Positions 1 to 9,053 of a stretch of 64,000 bases of DNA are shown here, one piece after another. The stretch's first letter is position 1. Each line of letters starts with the position of its first letter. The translations under genes and the position numbers were made by a program. The DNA is from Acetatifactor muris (GTDB taxonomy: Bacteria; Bacillota; Clostridia; Lachnospirales; Lachnospiraceae): the NCBI GenBank assembly GCA_023664365.1, contig JAMPFR010000001.1:66074-130073 (forward strand), given 5' to 3'. The notes beneath the pieces are model-generated. The model saw nothing but the letters and a program-made list of their open reading frames with translations, was not told where the DNA came from and did no database searches.

Positions 1-2
1 TG

Positions 3-1661
3 TTGGACATGGAACTGACTTATGTAAAGGGGCGGACGATAACGGAGTTCTTTGCGTTTCGGTTTGGCGGTCTGTGTGTATGCCTGTGCGGGCTGGTGAT
101 TGCGCTGGAATTAAGTGAGATCGGAAAGAAAAGAGTCCGAAGCATTACCTTTCCCACGGAATACGGAAGACTGCGGCTGGCGTTTGAAAGGTCGGGGGCG
201 CTTTTTGGTTGGGCGTTTGCCGTTACCTTTATATTTCAGGCAGGTATTTTGCTGGAGGGAATGCTGCTGTTTCATGAGGATCCGCGGACGTTTCTTTCCT
301 GTCCGGCGCAGACCTTTGCCTGTTTTGGGGACTTTCCGTTAAAGCTCAGGATGTGGCAGGCGCTGATCCTCTATCAGCTGTATCGAACGGTAATATTGTA
401 TGTGATTATGGTACTGGTATGGTCTGCCGCATTGATCCTTGACCATATGGTATTGGCAGTCGGAATATCCGGCGGCTTTATGGCGGTGGAGTATTTTTTA
501 TATGCAAAGATAGACGGCAGCAATGTCCGGAAGCTGCTGAAATATTGTAATATATGGTATCAGACCGCGGAAAATGATTATTTTACAAGGTATCAGAATC
601 TGAACATATTGGAGTATGCGGTCAATCGCAATACCGTGATTCTGACGGCATTGGCGGCGGCATATCTGCTGGGGTCGGCCGCCGGAATCTTTATTTGCTG
701 TCGACGTTATCCCTGCAGCTCTAAAGTGAGCCGGCTTCGCCGGGCGATGGATGCGGCCAGGATAAAGCTGGAGGGTTTCCGGGGGCGCTTTTTGGAAAAG
801 CGCTCCCTGACGGGGCTGGAGTGTTATAAGACATTGATCAGTCAAAAGGGACTGATCGCCATATTGCTGTTGGCGATATTGATCTGCTATCGGGCGGATT
901 TCACGCAGATCCAACGATCTACCCAGCAGGAGCTTTACTATACCTTCATAGATCATTATCTCGGCGAACCCGGGGAGGCTTCCGACAGGGAGATCGCGCA
1001 GCTGTCAGACAAACTTGAGCAGGTAGACATCGAATATGCAAAAGCATATGCGGAAGCGGCCGACGGGGGTAAGAGGATCGAGCTGGCGATGTGGTACGAT
1101 TCCTTTTCCCAGGAGCGTCTGTTCTTAAAACAGATCCGGGAGCAGACGGAAAGCTTGAAAAGCATAGCACAGGAAACCGGCATTGCCGTCTGGTATGTAA
1201 ATCTGCATAGCTATGCTCATCTGCTGAAGAGCGATGATGCAATGCTGAACTTGGGACTGCTGCTTGTGATATTGTGGAACTGCATCGGAATGTATATCGG
1301 CGAAAGCGCCAGCGGCATGGTATGCATGATTAAAAGCAGCCATCGTGAAAAGCATCTGTATCGTACCAAGCTCCGTGTCGCGGCACTCATAACGTCTGTG
1401 GTGTATTTCGCGGTGGTTTTGTTTGAGATCCTTTCCGTTGCGGCGGTGTACGGACTCAAAGGAATCGGCGCCCCGGTACAGAGTATTCCGGATTTGTCGC
1501 ACATCCGCATACACTGTACGATATGGCAGTATTTCTTTGCAAGGTATCTGCTGAAAGGTCTGATCTTTTCGGCAGTATGCATCGGTGTATGTAAGATATT
1601 GGAAACCGTTATATGTAAAAAGGGATTGAAAAATGGAATTAAAAATAGAAAATCTGTCTAA
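3..1661 (+). CDS. ABC transporter permease-like membrane protein, 5' end outside or at window edge
   Basis: Open reading frame of up to 552 residues reaching the left edge of the window. Possible starts inside the window are TTG at 3 and ATG at 9, but no ribosome site can be seen and the protein begins close to a membrane segment, so the true start may lie upstream. About eight hydrophobic segments are visible, in two blocks separated by a soluble region at roughly residues 300-400. It overlaps by 29 bp the ATPase gene that follows, which is typical of an ABC-2 type permease with its own ATPase. The substrate is not identifiable. I recognise the architecture, not a named family. Confidence 0.6.
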   Translation: MDMELTYVKGRTITEFFAFRFGGLCVCLCGLVIALELSEIGKKRVRSITFPTEYGRLRLAFERSGALFGWAFAVTFIFQAGILLEGMLLFHEDPRTFLSCPAQTFACFGDFPLKLRMWQALILYQLYRTVILYVIMVLVWSAALILDHMVLAVGISGGFMAVEYFLYAKIDGSNVRKLLKYCNIWYQTAENDYFTRYQNLNILEYAVNRNTVILTALAAAYLLGSAAGIFICCRRYPCSSKVSRLRRAMDAARIKLEGFRGRFLEKRSLTGLECYKTLISQKGLIAILLLAILICYRADFTQIQRSTQQELYYTFIDHYLGEPGEASDREIAQLSDKLEQVDIEYAKAYAEAADGGKRIELAMWYDSFSQERLFLKQIREQTESLKSIAQETGIAVWYVNLHSYAHLLKSDDAMLNLGLLLVILWNCIGMYIGESASGMVCMIKSSHREKHLYRTKLRVAALITSVVYFAVVLFEILSVAAVYGLKGIGAPVQSIPDLSHIRIHCTIWQYFFARYLLKGLIFSAVCIGVCKILETVICKKGLKNGIKNRKSV

Positions 1662-2496
1662 GAGCTTTGGCGATGTAAAAGCCTTAAATCATATGAGCGC
1701 CACGTTCACCCCCGGAGTCTATGGAGTCCTGGGACCAAACGGGGCGGGAAAAAGTACGCTCATCAATTTGATTACCGACAATATTGCAAGGCAGGAGGGT
1801 CAGATCCTTTGGAACGGGCGGGAGATTCTGAAAGGTAATAAAGAATATAGAAAAATCTTAGGTTATATGCCGCAGCAGCAGGGGTATTACGAGGATTTTA
1901 CCGCGGGCGCTTTTTTGATGTACATGGCGCATTTGAAAGGGCTGGATCGAAGGACGGCGGGGAGCAGGTCCAGGGAGCTTTTGCAGATCTTTAATCTGGA
2001 ATCGGCACGGAATAAACGGATCGGCGGATTTTCGGGCGGCATGAAGCAGCGCCTGCTGTTGGCGCAGGCGCTCTTAAACGATCCGGAGCTTTTGATATTG
2101 GACGAGCCCACGGCGGGGGTGGATCCGCAGGAAAGAATCCATATTCGGAACTACATCAGTCAGATCGCAACAAACCGGATCGTGCTGCTGGCGACGCATA
2201 TTGTTTCCGATATTGAGGCCATCGCAAAGGAGATCCTGCTCCTGAGATCCGGGAATGTCATAGAGATCGATACGCCGGGCAGGCTGATCGAAAAGGTGCG
2301 TAAATATGTATGGAACGTGGAGATTGCGGAAGCGGAGCTGCCGGATATACAGGCGCGATATTTAATCAGCAATCTCAGGAAAAATGAAAAAGGGTTGTCA
2401 TTAAAGGTGATCTGTGAAGAACCGCCTGCAGGTGCGCAGCCCGAGAAGGCTGTCAATCTGGATGATGTGTACTTATACTACATAACATACACATAA
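1633..2496 (+). CDS. ABC transporter ATP-binding protein
   Basis: 287 residues. Walker A GPNGAGKST is at residues 34-42, the signature FSGGMKQR follows at about 134-141, and Walker B with catalytic Glu reads LLILDEPTAGVDP. The H-loop histidine is in ATHIVSD. This layout is that of the single-domain ATPases that energise ABC-2 type permeases. The ATG lies inside the 3' end of the upstream permease gene, so the two are translationally coupled and presumably form one transporter at the cytoplasmic membrane. The last 70 residues form a small C-terminal domain of unknown role. Substrate unknown. Confidence 0.9.
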   Translation: MELKIENLSKSFGDVKALNHMSATFTPGVYGVLGPNGAGKSTLINLITDNIARQEGQILWNGREILKGNKEYRKILGYMPQQQGYYEDFTAGAFLMYMAHLKGLDRRTAGSRSRELLQIFNLESARNKRIGGFSGGMKQRLLLAQALLNDPELLILDEPTAGVDPQERIHIRNYISQIATNRIVLLATHIVSDIEAIAKEILLLRSGNVIEIDTPGRLIEKVRKYVWNVEIAEAELPDIQARYLISNLRKNEKGLSLKVICEEPPAGAQPEKAVNLDDVYLYYITYT

Positions 2497-2505
2497 CATT
2501 TTGAC

Positions 2506-2574
2506 TGCAAAATATTCCCTGAAAAGTGCAAAGTATTCCCGAATGTGCTTTTTTTCCCGATTATCTGCTATTCT
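2506..2574 (+). promoter_or_regulatory. Direct-repeat operator and extended -10 promoter before the chemoreceptor gene
   Basis: Two 14-bp copies, TGCAAAATATTCCC at 2506-2519 and TGCAAAGTATTCCC at 2527-2540, differ at one base and start 21 bp apart, two helical turns. A possible extended -10 element TGCTATTCT is at 2567-2574, with no good -35 box. That geometry suggests a promoter needing an activator that binds head-to-tail, as LytTR or OmpR-type regulators do. The regulator is not identified. Confidence 0.45.
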
Positions 2575-2600
2575 GAATTTGACATAAGGTGTGAAAGTGT

Positions 2601-2671
2601 GCGGTATTGCCCGCAGGCAATGCCCTGAGCAACAGCATGCAGCATGTGTCATGTGCTGCATGGAGTACCGC
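2601..2671 (+). promoter_or_regulatory. Structured 5' leader of the chemoreceptor mRNA
   Basis: GCGGTA at 2601-2606 can pair with TACCGC at 2666-2671 to close a junction. Inside are the hairpin ATTGCC/GGCAAT (2606-2611 with 2616-2621) and a stem of nine or more pairs, 2636-2644 with 2654-2662. No U-run follows, so it is not a plain terminator. It does not match a riboswitch consensus I know. Confidence 0.3.
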
Positions 2672-2734
2672 GCATGGGCGCATGGAAGCAAGAGGCAGAC
2701 GTATAAAATATAAAAGGAAAAGAGGTACAAAGGG

Positions 2735-4735
2735 ATGTTAAAGACAATTAAGGGAAGACTTACGGTCAGTATGATCGGTATTGTGGTGGCAAGTATTCTC
2801 CTGACTACGGTGGGCATTGTTGCGGTAGCCGCAAAACAGACCATTCAGGATCAGACCCGGGCGCTGCAGTTAAATGCAGATAAATATGCGGAGGAGATCA
2901 ATACATGGATTGAAAATGAAAAAATGCTTGCGGAGGGGACGGCCAGAAGTCTGGCAGCCGGAGGAACCATTGACACGGAGCAGGTGCAGGCCGTTGTGGA
3001 CGCATATGCGGCGGGCAGGCAGGAGCTTTTGAATTTATATTGCGGCACAAGGGACAGCCGTTTCATCCAGTCCAACAGGGAAGCGGGCATTCCGGACGGG
3101 TATGACCCGGTAGAACGGGGATGGTATCAGCAGGCGGCGGAAGTCGGAGCAGTCATTGTGACGGATCCCTATTGTGATGCGATAACGGGGCAGATGTGCG
3201 CCACCATTGCCGTGCCGGTATACATAGGCGGTGAGCTGGCCGGGGTCATCGGCCTGGATGTGACACTTGGAACAGTGACGGATTTGACGGGCAGCATCAA
3301 TTATGACGAGGGAGTTTACGGTTTCCTTGTGGACAGCAGCGGCCAGTATGTAGCACATAAAAATAAAGCGTATGAGCCTACGGAGGAAGCTACGGTTGCA
3401 GTGGCGGACATCCTTCCCGGACTTGGGGGAATGATAAAGGGAACGGAGGACGGTATCAGAAAGCTTGCCGATTACGACGGCAGCGACTGCTATTTTGCAG
3501 TAACGGAAATAGAGGGCTGCGGCTGGAAGCTGGGGGTTGCGGTGCCTGCCGCCAATGTCACCAGGGCATTAAGGACAATGCTTGTGATAGCGATTGTGAC
3601 TGCGCTTGTTATCATCGTGTTTGTAGCAGTATTCATGGCGGGGCTGATCGGAAGGATGCTGGCGCCGGTGCAGATGTTGAAGCAGTTTGCCTCCGGCGAT
3701 TTTTCCGAAAATACGGTAGTGGAAAAGGAGATTCCCGCGGAATACAGAAGCGAGACGGAGCAGATCAGAAAAGCAACCGCAGAAGTAAAACAGCAGATTC
3801 GGGAAATTATATTAAGTACAAAGCAGGAAGCGGAGAGTATCAGTACCATTGCGGAGGGAACCTCTACTAAAATGACGGTTCTGAATCAGGATATTTCCGG
3901 TATTACGGATTCCGTAGGCGTGGTGATGAAGCAGACGGTACAGGCCCGGGAACTGGCGGAAAGTATAAAGAGTAACGGCCGGGAGCTTGGAAACGCCATT
4001 GAAAATGTGGCAGGGAAAGCGGGAGAAGCGGCGGAACGGTCAAGCGACATAATGGATCGCGCAGGAAAGCAGTATAAGGCTTCCAAGCAGTCCGCCGAAG
4101 AAGCTGTATCCGTCTATCAGGAAGCAAAGCAGGAAATGGAGCAGGCTATCGAGGACAGCAGGAGGGTGGAGCAGATCAATGCTCTGACGGAGGAGATCCT
4201 TTCCATCAGCTCCCAGACCAATCTTCTGGCGCTGAATGCTTCCATAGAAGCGGCAAGAGCCGGTGAAGCAGGAAAGGGCTTTGCCGTTGTGGCGGAGGAA
4301 ATCCGGAATCTGGCTGACAATTCAAAGCAGGCGGTGGATAAGATTCGCCAGGTGACGGAGGGCGTGGTGGATAACGTTTCCTTCCTGGCGGAAAGCTCCG
4401 GTAAGCTGTTGGAGTTTATGACAGGCAAGATGCTCAATGATTACGAGGCAATGACAGAGCTGGCAAGAATGTATGAAAAGGATGCAGAGGTATACAGTGG
4501 CATTTCCGGCGAACTGGGGGCGTCCTCCCAACAGATGAGCGCCAGCATGACGGAGATCAACGAATCGATTGCCGTTATCACGGGACTTGTGGGAGAAATC
4601 GCCGAGTCCATGCAGAGTATGCAGGGGTCTGCGGAGGATTCCAACGATAATTCCGGCGCAGTGATGAAGCAGATGGAAGAACTGTTCCGGTTAAGCGGGC
4701 TTTTGAAACGGACGGTGGCGTCCTTCAGGGTATAA
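2735..4735 (+). CDS. Methyl-accepting chemotaxis protein with Cache sensor domain
   Basis: 666 residues. A first membrane segment at about 10-32 and a second at about 275-300 enclose an extracytoplasmic region of the double-Cache type; a HAMP linker follows. The long coiled-coil signalling domain has the conserved hairpin tip [20 protein letters not shown] and the flanking [15 protein letters not shown]. It should bind an external small ligand and control CheA. The ATG is preceded by AGGAAAAGAGG at good spacing. The gene stands alone after a 238-bp intergenic region with direct repeats and a foldable leader. Ligand unknown. Confidence 0.93.
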   Translation: MLKTIKGRLTVSMIGIVVASILLTTVGIVAVAAKQTIQDQTRALQLNADKYAEEINTWIENEKMLAEGTARSLAAGGTIDTEQVQAVVDAYAAGRQELLNLYCGTRDSRFIQSNREAGIPDGYDPVERGWYQQAAEVGAVIVTDPYCDAITGQMCATIAVPVYIGGELAGVIGLDVTLGTVTDLTGSINYDEGVYGFLVDSSGQYVAHKNKAYEPTEEATVAVADILPGLGGMIKGTEDGIRKLADYDGSDCYFAVTEIEGCGWKLGVAVPAANVTRALRTMLVIAIVTALVIIVFVAVFMAGLIGRMLAPVQMLKQFASGDFSENTVVEKEIPAEYRSETEQIRKATAEVKQQIREIILSTKQEAESISTIAEGTSTKMTVLNQDISGITDSVGVVMKQTVQARELAESIKSNGRELGNAIENVAGKAGEAAERSSDIMDRAGKQYKASKQSAEEAVSVYQEAKQEMEQAIEDSRRVEQINALTEEILSISSQTNLLALNASIEAARAGEAGKGFAVVAEEIRNLADNSKQAVDKIRQVTEGVVDNVSFLAESSGKLLEFMTGKMLNDYEAMTELARMYEKDAEVYSGISGELGASSQQMSASMTEINESIAVITGLVGEIAESMQSMQGSAEDSNDNSGAVMKQMEELFRLSGLLKRTVASFRV

Positions 4736-4789
4736 GCCGGCTGTACTCCCGCGAGCAATAGACAAAGCGGCAGCGGTTGTTTTTTTCGC

Positions 4790-4818
4790 TTGACGGTTCA
4801 AGCCTACTCGTTTATAAT
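4790..4818 (+). promoter_or_regulatory. Strong sigma-70-type promoter of the antisense RNA
   Basis: TTGACG at 4790-4795, 17-bp spacer, TATAAT at 4813-4818. Start of transcription is expected near 4825. It points into the 3' end of the toxin gene on the other strand, with no ORF of note ahead of it. Confidence 0.75.
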
Positions 4819-4824
4819 ATGCTT

Positions 4825-4947
4825 AACAAGACAGCCGATAAGGAAGGTTACAGCTTCCCGTTCCGGCGAAATCATTTGACAGTTACATTTAAGTAAGCCG
4901 CCCGGACTTTACCAGAGAACAGGGCGGCTTTACTTACGGTCTTTTTT
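4825..4947 (+). ncRNA. Putative antisense antitoxin RNA
   Basis: About 120 nt run from the promoter at 4790-4818 to the terminator ending at 4947, with no plausible coding sequence. The 3' part, including the terminator stem, is complementary to the last codons and 3' region of the convergent toxin gene (4930-5019). This is the layout of the TxpA/RatA type of type I system, where antisense RNA blocks the toxin mRNA or triggers its decay. Ends are inferred from promoter and terminator positions only. Confidence 0.6.
4891..4947 (+). terminator. Rho-independent terminator of the antisense RNA
   Basis: AAGTAAGCCGCCC (4891-4903) pairs with GGGCGGCTTTACTT (4922-4935) with one bulged T, and a T-run lies at 4942-4947. 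The right arm overlaps the stop codon of the toxin gene on the minus strand. Confidence 0.75.
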
Positions 4948-5019
4948 GATGTAATTCAGGATTGCCACAATTAGCAACGCCAAGGTTAAAATAACCATGA
5001 ATTCTTCGTATGTACTCAT
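4930..5019 (-). CDS. Small holin-like hydrophobic toxin, type I toxin-antitoxin system
   Basis: 29 residues, beginning MSTYEEFMVI, then a hydrophobic helix through about residue 21, and ending NYIKKDRK. This matches the pattern of the holin-like toxin family (Hol_Tox, related to TxpA and BsrG): M-[ST]-x-Y-E-x-[FL]-M start, one membrane helix, basic tail. Such peptides insert into the cell membrane and are toxic when overproduced. The ribosome site GGAAAGGGG lies just upstream on the minus strand. A weak promoter (TTGTAT, 17 bp, TATGCT on the minus strand near 5080-5110) could drive it. The convergent antisense RNA overlaps its 3' end. Confidence 0.75.
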   Translation of the reverse strand: MSTYEEFMVILTLALLIVAILNYIKKDRK

Positions 5020-5190
5020 AAGTATGCCCCTTTCCACAAGACTCGGAACGGGTGCGTTGCCGCCCTATCGGCTGCCATGATAAGCATATCACATAAAACT
5101 CTTTTATACAATACATATAATATCCGATTTAAGGACTATTTAATAATTCCCCTGCTAATATGAGATCACAAAAGTGAAAGGAGCAGCGGA

Positions 5191-7539
5191 ATGTATCTGA
5201 CAATACTCAAAAAAGACTTAAGGCGCAAGAAAACAATGAACCTGATCCTGTTTATCTTTGTGATTCTGGCGGCCACGTTCATAGCGGGCAGCGCAAATAA
5301 TCTGATCACCGTGAGCGGCGCCCTGGATGATTTCCTGGACAGGGCAGATGTGCCGGATCACTGGTTTGTAACTGCAAATGCGGGGGACGTTGAAAGGTTT
5401 GAGGAATTTGCGGCGGAGAACGGATACGATTACGATATTTCCCGGCTGATCCAAATCGATTCTTCAAATGTTCTGGTGGAGGGAGAGCAGCTGGCATATT
5501 CCAAGACGCTGTCCTTGGCGACTCTGGGCGGTATGAAGATTTTTGACGGAAGCGACAGGGAGATCACCTGTGTCAACGACGGTGAGATATACATTACCGG
5601 ATACCTGTTTCAGGCCGGGGAGAACGACTTCCATGAAGGCGGGAAAGTATATATCAGCCAGGGGGGTGTGGAAAAGGAGTTTACCGTAAAGGGCAGCACA
5701 AAGGACGCCCTGCTGGGGTCGGAAATGGCGGGAATGGTGAGATTCCTCATAAGTGAAAACGATGCGGAGCTGTTTGGAAAGCCGGGAGCCGCCGTCTGGC
5801 AGGGCGTGGAGGTTCGCACGGAGGACGCCGGTTACAGGGACAAATTCAATGCCCTGGGAATCAATACCGTGACCCAGATAGACCGCTCTGCGGCTAAAAT
5901 GATATATATCATGGATATGCTGACAGCGGCGATCCTGTTGGTGGTAAGCATCTGCCTGATACTGATCTCCATGGTGATCCTGCGGTTTATCATCCACTTT
6001 ACGATCACAGAGGAATTCCGTGAGATCGGCGTTATGAAAGCCATTGGGATCAAAAACAGCGCTATCAGAGGGCTTTATATAGCAAAATATTTTGTCATTG
6101 CTGTTTTGGGAGCTTTCGTGGGACTGCTGCTGAGTTTTCCCTTCAGCAGGCTGCTGCTTTCCGGTATTTCCCGGAGAATCATTATTTCGGAAAAAGATAA
6201 TTTCCGGATCAATGTGGCTGCGGCGGTTCTGACCGGGGCGGTGGTGGTGCTGTTCACTTACCTCTGCACCCGGAGAATAGGTAAGCTTTCTCCCATAGAC
6301 GCCATACGAAGCGGCGAGACGGGGGAACGCTTTCGGAGAAAAGGACTTCTGCATCCGGGAAGCCTGCCTGTGCCGACAGTGTTGTTTATGGCGGCAAATG
6401 ACATTTTAAACGGGTTCAAAAGCTATGTTTCCATGATCCTTGTTTTTATCCTGGGGACGCTGCTGGTCATTATTCCGGTGAATACCATAAACACGCTGCG
6501 GTCTGATGATCTGATCACAGTGTTTAATGCGGCAAAATGCGATCATATCATTTCCAGAGAGATAATATTTAACCCGAACGAGGACAATGAGGCGAAGATC
6601 CGGCGGCAGTTTCTTGAACTCAGGGAAATGCTTGCGGAGAGCGGAATAGAGGCGGAGATATTTCAGGAGATCCTGTTCATCAGCAATATCCGCAAAGGTA
6701 CAAAGGTTACTAATGCTCTGTCGTTCCAGGGCCGGGGCGATGTGAGCGCAGACAGGTATACTTATATTGACGGCACGCCTCCTGCAAATGTCAGAGAGGT
6801 GGCGCTCAGCTTCGTGACAGCAGGGCAGATCGGCGCAGGGATCGGGGACGATGTGGAGATAAGGGTAGGAGAAGATACAAGAACCTATACCGTTACCGCC
6901 CTGATGCAGGGCATGAATAATATGGGAGAGGGCGTTCGTTTTCACCAGGACGCCAGGCTGGATTACAATTATGCGGCAGGATGCTTCGGCATTCAGGTAA
7001 GCTATTTAGATGCGCCCGGCCCGAAGGAGCTTGCCGAACGTAAGGCGTTGCTTGAAAAGTTTTACCCGGAGTCTCAGGTATACAGTCCCGGTGAGTATAT
7101 CGGCTCTATGATTGGAGATGTGGCCGGAAGGCTGGAGGGCATGAAGGTATTGATCTTAAGCATTATTCTGGGCATCAACGCCCTTGTGGCAGTGCTGATG
7201 GTGAAAAGCTTTATCAGCAGGGAGAAGCGGGAGATCGGGCTGCTGAAGGCAATGGGCTTTCGGGACAAAGCTCTTATGTTATGGCAGACAATGCGTATCG
7301 GAATGGTTCTGATCCTATCGGTGCTTGTGGGTACGCTGCTCTCCACACCCCTGTCAACGCTGCTTGTCACGCCGGTATTCAGAATGATGGGTGCGTACAG
7401 TATTACCTTTGAGATCAGGCCGGTTGAGGTCTATCTGGCATTCCCGGCGGTGGTGCTTGCGGTTACCGGGCTGGCTGCCTTTATTTCGGCAAGGGGCGTG
7501 CGGAACATTTCCCCGGCGGACATATCGAATAATGAATAA
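5191..7539 (+). CDS. FtsX/MacB-type ABC transporter permease
   Basis: 782 residues with one N-terminal membrane segment (about 15-38), a large extracytoplasmic domain, then two FtsX units each starting from an amphipathic helix: EFREIGVMKAIGI near 282 and KREIGLLKAMGF near 685. Seven to eight further membrane segments are visible. Such permeases work as mechanotransmitters or peptide/lipid exporters with a LolD-like ATPase. The next gene supplies that ATPase, followed by a two-component system, a grouping typical of Bce-like detoxification and envelope-stress modules, though the length exceeds a BceB and the extracytoplasmic domains are placed as in MacB-like proteins. Substrate not inferable. 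RBS AAAGGAG precedes the ATG. Confidence 0.85.
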   Translation: MYLTILKKDLRRKKTMNLILFIFVILAATFIAGSANNLITVSGALDDFLDRADVPDHWFVTANAGDVERFEEFAAENGYDYDISRLIQIDSSNVLVEGEQLAYSKTLSLATLGGMKIFDGSDREITCVNDGEIYITGYLFQAGENDFHEGGKVYISQGGVEKEFTVKGSTKDALLGSEMAGMVRFLISENDAELFGKPGAAVWQGVEVRTEDAGYRDKFNALGINTVTQIDRSAAKMIYIMDMLTAAILLVVSICLILISMVILRFIIHFTITEEFREIGVMKAIGIKNSAIRGLYIAKYFVIAVLGAFVGLLLSFPFSRLLLSGISRRIIISEKDNFRINVAAAVLTGAVVVLFTYLCTRRIGKLSPIDAIRSGETGERFRRKGLLHPGSLPVPTVLFMAANDILNGFKSYVSMILVFILGTLLVIIPVNTINTLRSDDLITVFNAAKCDHIISREIIFNPNEDNEAKIRRQFLELREMLAESGIEAEIFQEILFISNIRKGTKVTNALSFQGRGDVSADRYTYIDGTPPANVREVALSFVTAGQIGAGIGDDVEIRVGEDTRTYTVTALMQGMNNMGEGVRFHQDARLDYNYAAGCFGIQVSYLDAPGPKELAERKALLEKFYPESQVYSPGEYIGSMIGDVAGRLEGMKVLILSIILGINALVAVLMVKSFISREKREIGLLKAMGFRDKALMLWQTMRIGMVLILSVLVGTLLSTPLSTLLVTPVFRMMGAYSITFEIRPVEVYLAFPAVVLAVTGLAAFISARGVRNISPADISNNE

Positions 7540-7614
7540 AGATTCATGAATTGTTTGTGCCGCCGTTGGCGGCATGACTGGAAATGGGGAATAAAGGAAA
7601 GGATGGTCATGTAG

Positions 7615-8379
7615 ATGAGAAATATTTTGCAGGTGAAGAATCTTTGCAAAACCTATGTGGTAAATAAAAGGCAGAACAATGTGCTGAAAAACGTAAATTT
7701 CAGTGTGGGAGAAGGAGAGATGGTTGCAGTCATGGGTCCCTCCGGCTCCGGTAAATCCACGCTGCTGTACACGGTTTCGGGCATGGACAGAATGACTGCG
7801 GGGGAGGTGGAATTCTGCGGGAGAGATATTGGAGAGCTGAATGAAAAGGAGCTTGCGGATCTGCGGCTGAATGAAATGGGATTTATTTTTCAACAAATGT
7901 ATATGCTGAAAAATCTGTCGGTGCTGGATAATATCATACTTCCCGCCTGTCAGTCGGGCAAAATCAAAGAAACCCGCCGCCGAACCGTGGAGCGGGGCCA
8001 GGATCTGATGCGCAGGCTGGGGATCATCGAGGTGGCTGATAGCGATATCAACGAGGTGTCCGGGGGACAGCTTCAGCGGGCCTGCATCTGCAGGAGTATG
8101 ATAAACAGGCCCGGCATGATTTTTGCCGACGAGCCCACAGGCGCCTTGAACCGCGCCTCCTCCGACGAGGTCATGGAGGAACTGGCGGGGCTGAACGCGC
8201 AGGGAACTACCATGATGCTGGTGACCCATGATGTGAAGGTGGCGGCAAAGTGCACAAGAATTCTGTATATTGTTGACGGAAACATTAAAGGAGAGCATAA
8301 TTTAGGCAGATATGAAAGGCCGAAGCTGCGTGACCGTGAGCGGGCGCTGAACGGCTGGCTGATGGAGATGGGCTGGTAG
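7615..8379 (+). CDS. ABC transporter ATPase, LolD/MacB-type
   Basis: 254 residues. Walker A GPSGSGKST, Q-loop in FIFQQMYML, signature VSGGQLQRACI, Walker B and catalytic Glu in IFADEPTGALN. The TGALN form of the D-loop is characteristic of ATPases that serve FtsX-type permeases. It lies 75 bp after the permease gene and 11 bp before the response regulator, so all four genes are probably one operon. It drives the 782-residue permease at the membrane. Confidence 0.93.
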   Translation: MRNILQVKNLCKTYVVNKRQNNVLKNVNFSVGEGEMVAVMGPSGSGKSTLLYTVSGMDRMTAGEVEFCGRDIGELNEKELADLRLNEMGFIFQQMYMLKNLSVLDNIILPACQSGKIKETRRRTVERGQDLMRRLGIIEVADSDINEVSGGQLQRACICRSMINRPGMIFADEPTGALNRASSDEVMEELAGLNAQGTTMMLVTHDVKVAAKCTRILYIVDGNIKGEHNLGRYERPKLRDRERALNGWLMEMGW

Positions 8380-8390
8380 AGGACAAAAAG

Positions 8391-9053
8391 GTGACAGATA
8401 TATTGATCGTGGAGGATAATAAGGAGCTGGCGGGCGTGCTGCGGGATTTCCTGCGGGCGGAGCATTACACGGTGTCCGTGGCGGAAAACGCCGAGAAGGC
8501 TCTGCAGCTGTATCAAAGCTACGGCGCGAGGCTTGTGGTGCTGGATATTATGCTGCCCGGCGGAGACGGATTTTCGGTCTGTGAGAAGATTCGGGAGAAC
8601 AGCGATACGCCCATACTGATCGTAAGCGCCAGGACCGGCAAGGAGGATAAGCTTACGGGACTGAACCTGGGGGCGGACGATTACATTGAAAAGCCCTACG
8701 ACATTGACATTCTGCTTGCGAAGATCGCCGGGATATTCAAACGCCGTTACGCCCTTGACGAGCTGCGGGACGGGGATATCCGGATAGATAAAATCAACCG
8801 CACCGTGTACAGAGATGAAGTGCCGGTGGAGATGACGGCAAAGGAGTTTGACCTGCTTGTGCTGCTTTTGGAAAATAAGGGCCGGACGCTCTCAAAGGAG
8901 TATATTTTTAACAGGATCTGGGGCAGCGACAGCTTTTCCGAGCCTCAGACCCTTACGGTTCACATAAAATGGCTGCGTCAGAAAATCGGAGAAAGTCCCA
9001 AAAATCCCCGGAAGATTCTGACGGTCTGGGGAGTGGGGTACAGATATCAGTGA
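8391..9053 (+). CDS. OmpR/PhoB-family response regulator
   Basis: 220 residues from a GTG start. Receiver domain with acidic pocket E8-D9, phospho-acceptor D52 in LDIMLPGGDG and conserved K101 in IEKPYD; winged-helix DNA-binding domain in the C-terminal half (TVHIKWLRQKIGE recognition region). Stop codon overlaps the kinase start, so the pair is co-translated. Expected to control the transporter genes in front of it, although no clear repeat operator was seen upstream of 5191. Confidence 0.93.
   Translation: MTDILIVEDNKELAGVLRDFLRAEHYTVSVAENAEKALQLYQSYGARLVVLDIMLPGGDGFSVCEKIRENSDTPILIVSARTGKEDKLTGLNLGADDYIEKPYDIDILLAKIAGIFKRRYALDELRDGDIRIDKINRTVYRDEVPVEMTAKEFDLLVLLLENKGRTLSKEYIFNRIWGSDSFSEPQTLTVHIKWLRQKIGESPKNPRKILTVWGVGYRYQ

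Noticed and set aside
4815..4841. Sigma-28-like element TAAT-N15-GCCGATAA in the antisense RNA promoter region
   Set aside because: It overlaps a perfect sigma-70 type promoter whose -10 supplies the TAAT, and the GCCGATA part recurs in the toxin leader where no sigma-28 -35 is present; best explained by the inverted repeat.
4934..5116. 60-residue minus-strand frame over the toxin gene
   Set aside because: Different frame from the 29-residue toxin, no ribosome site and no family pattern; the short frame has both.
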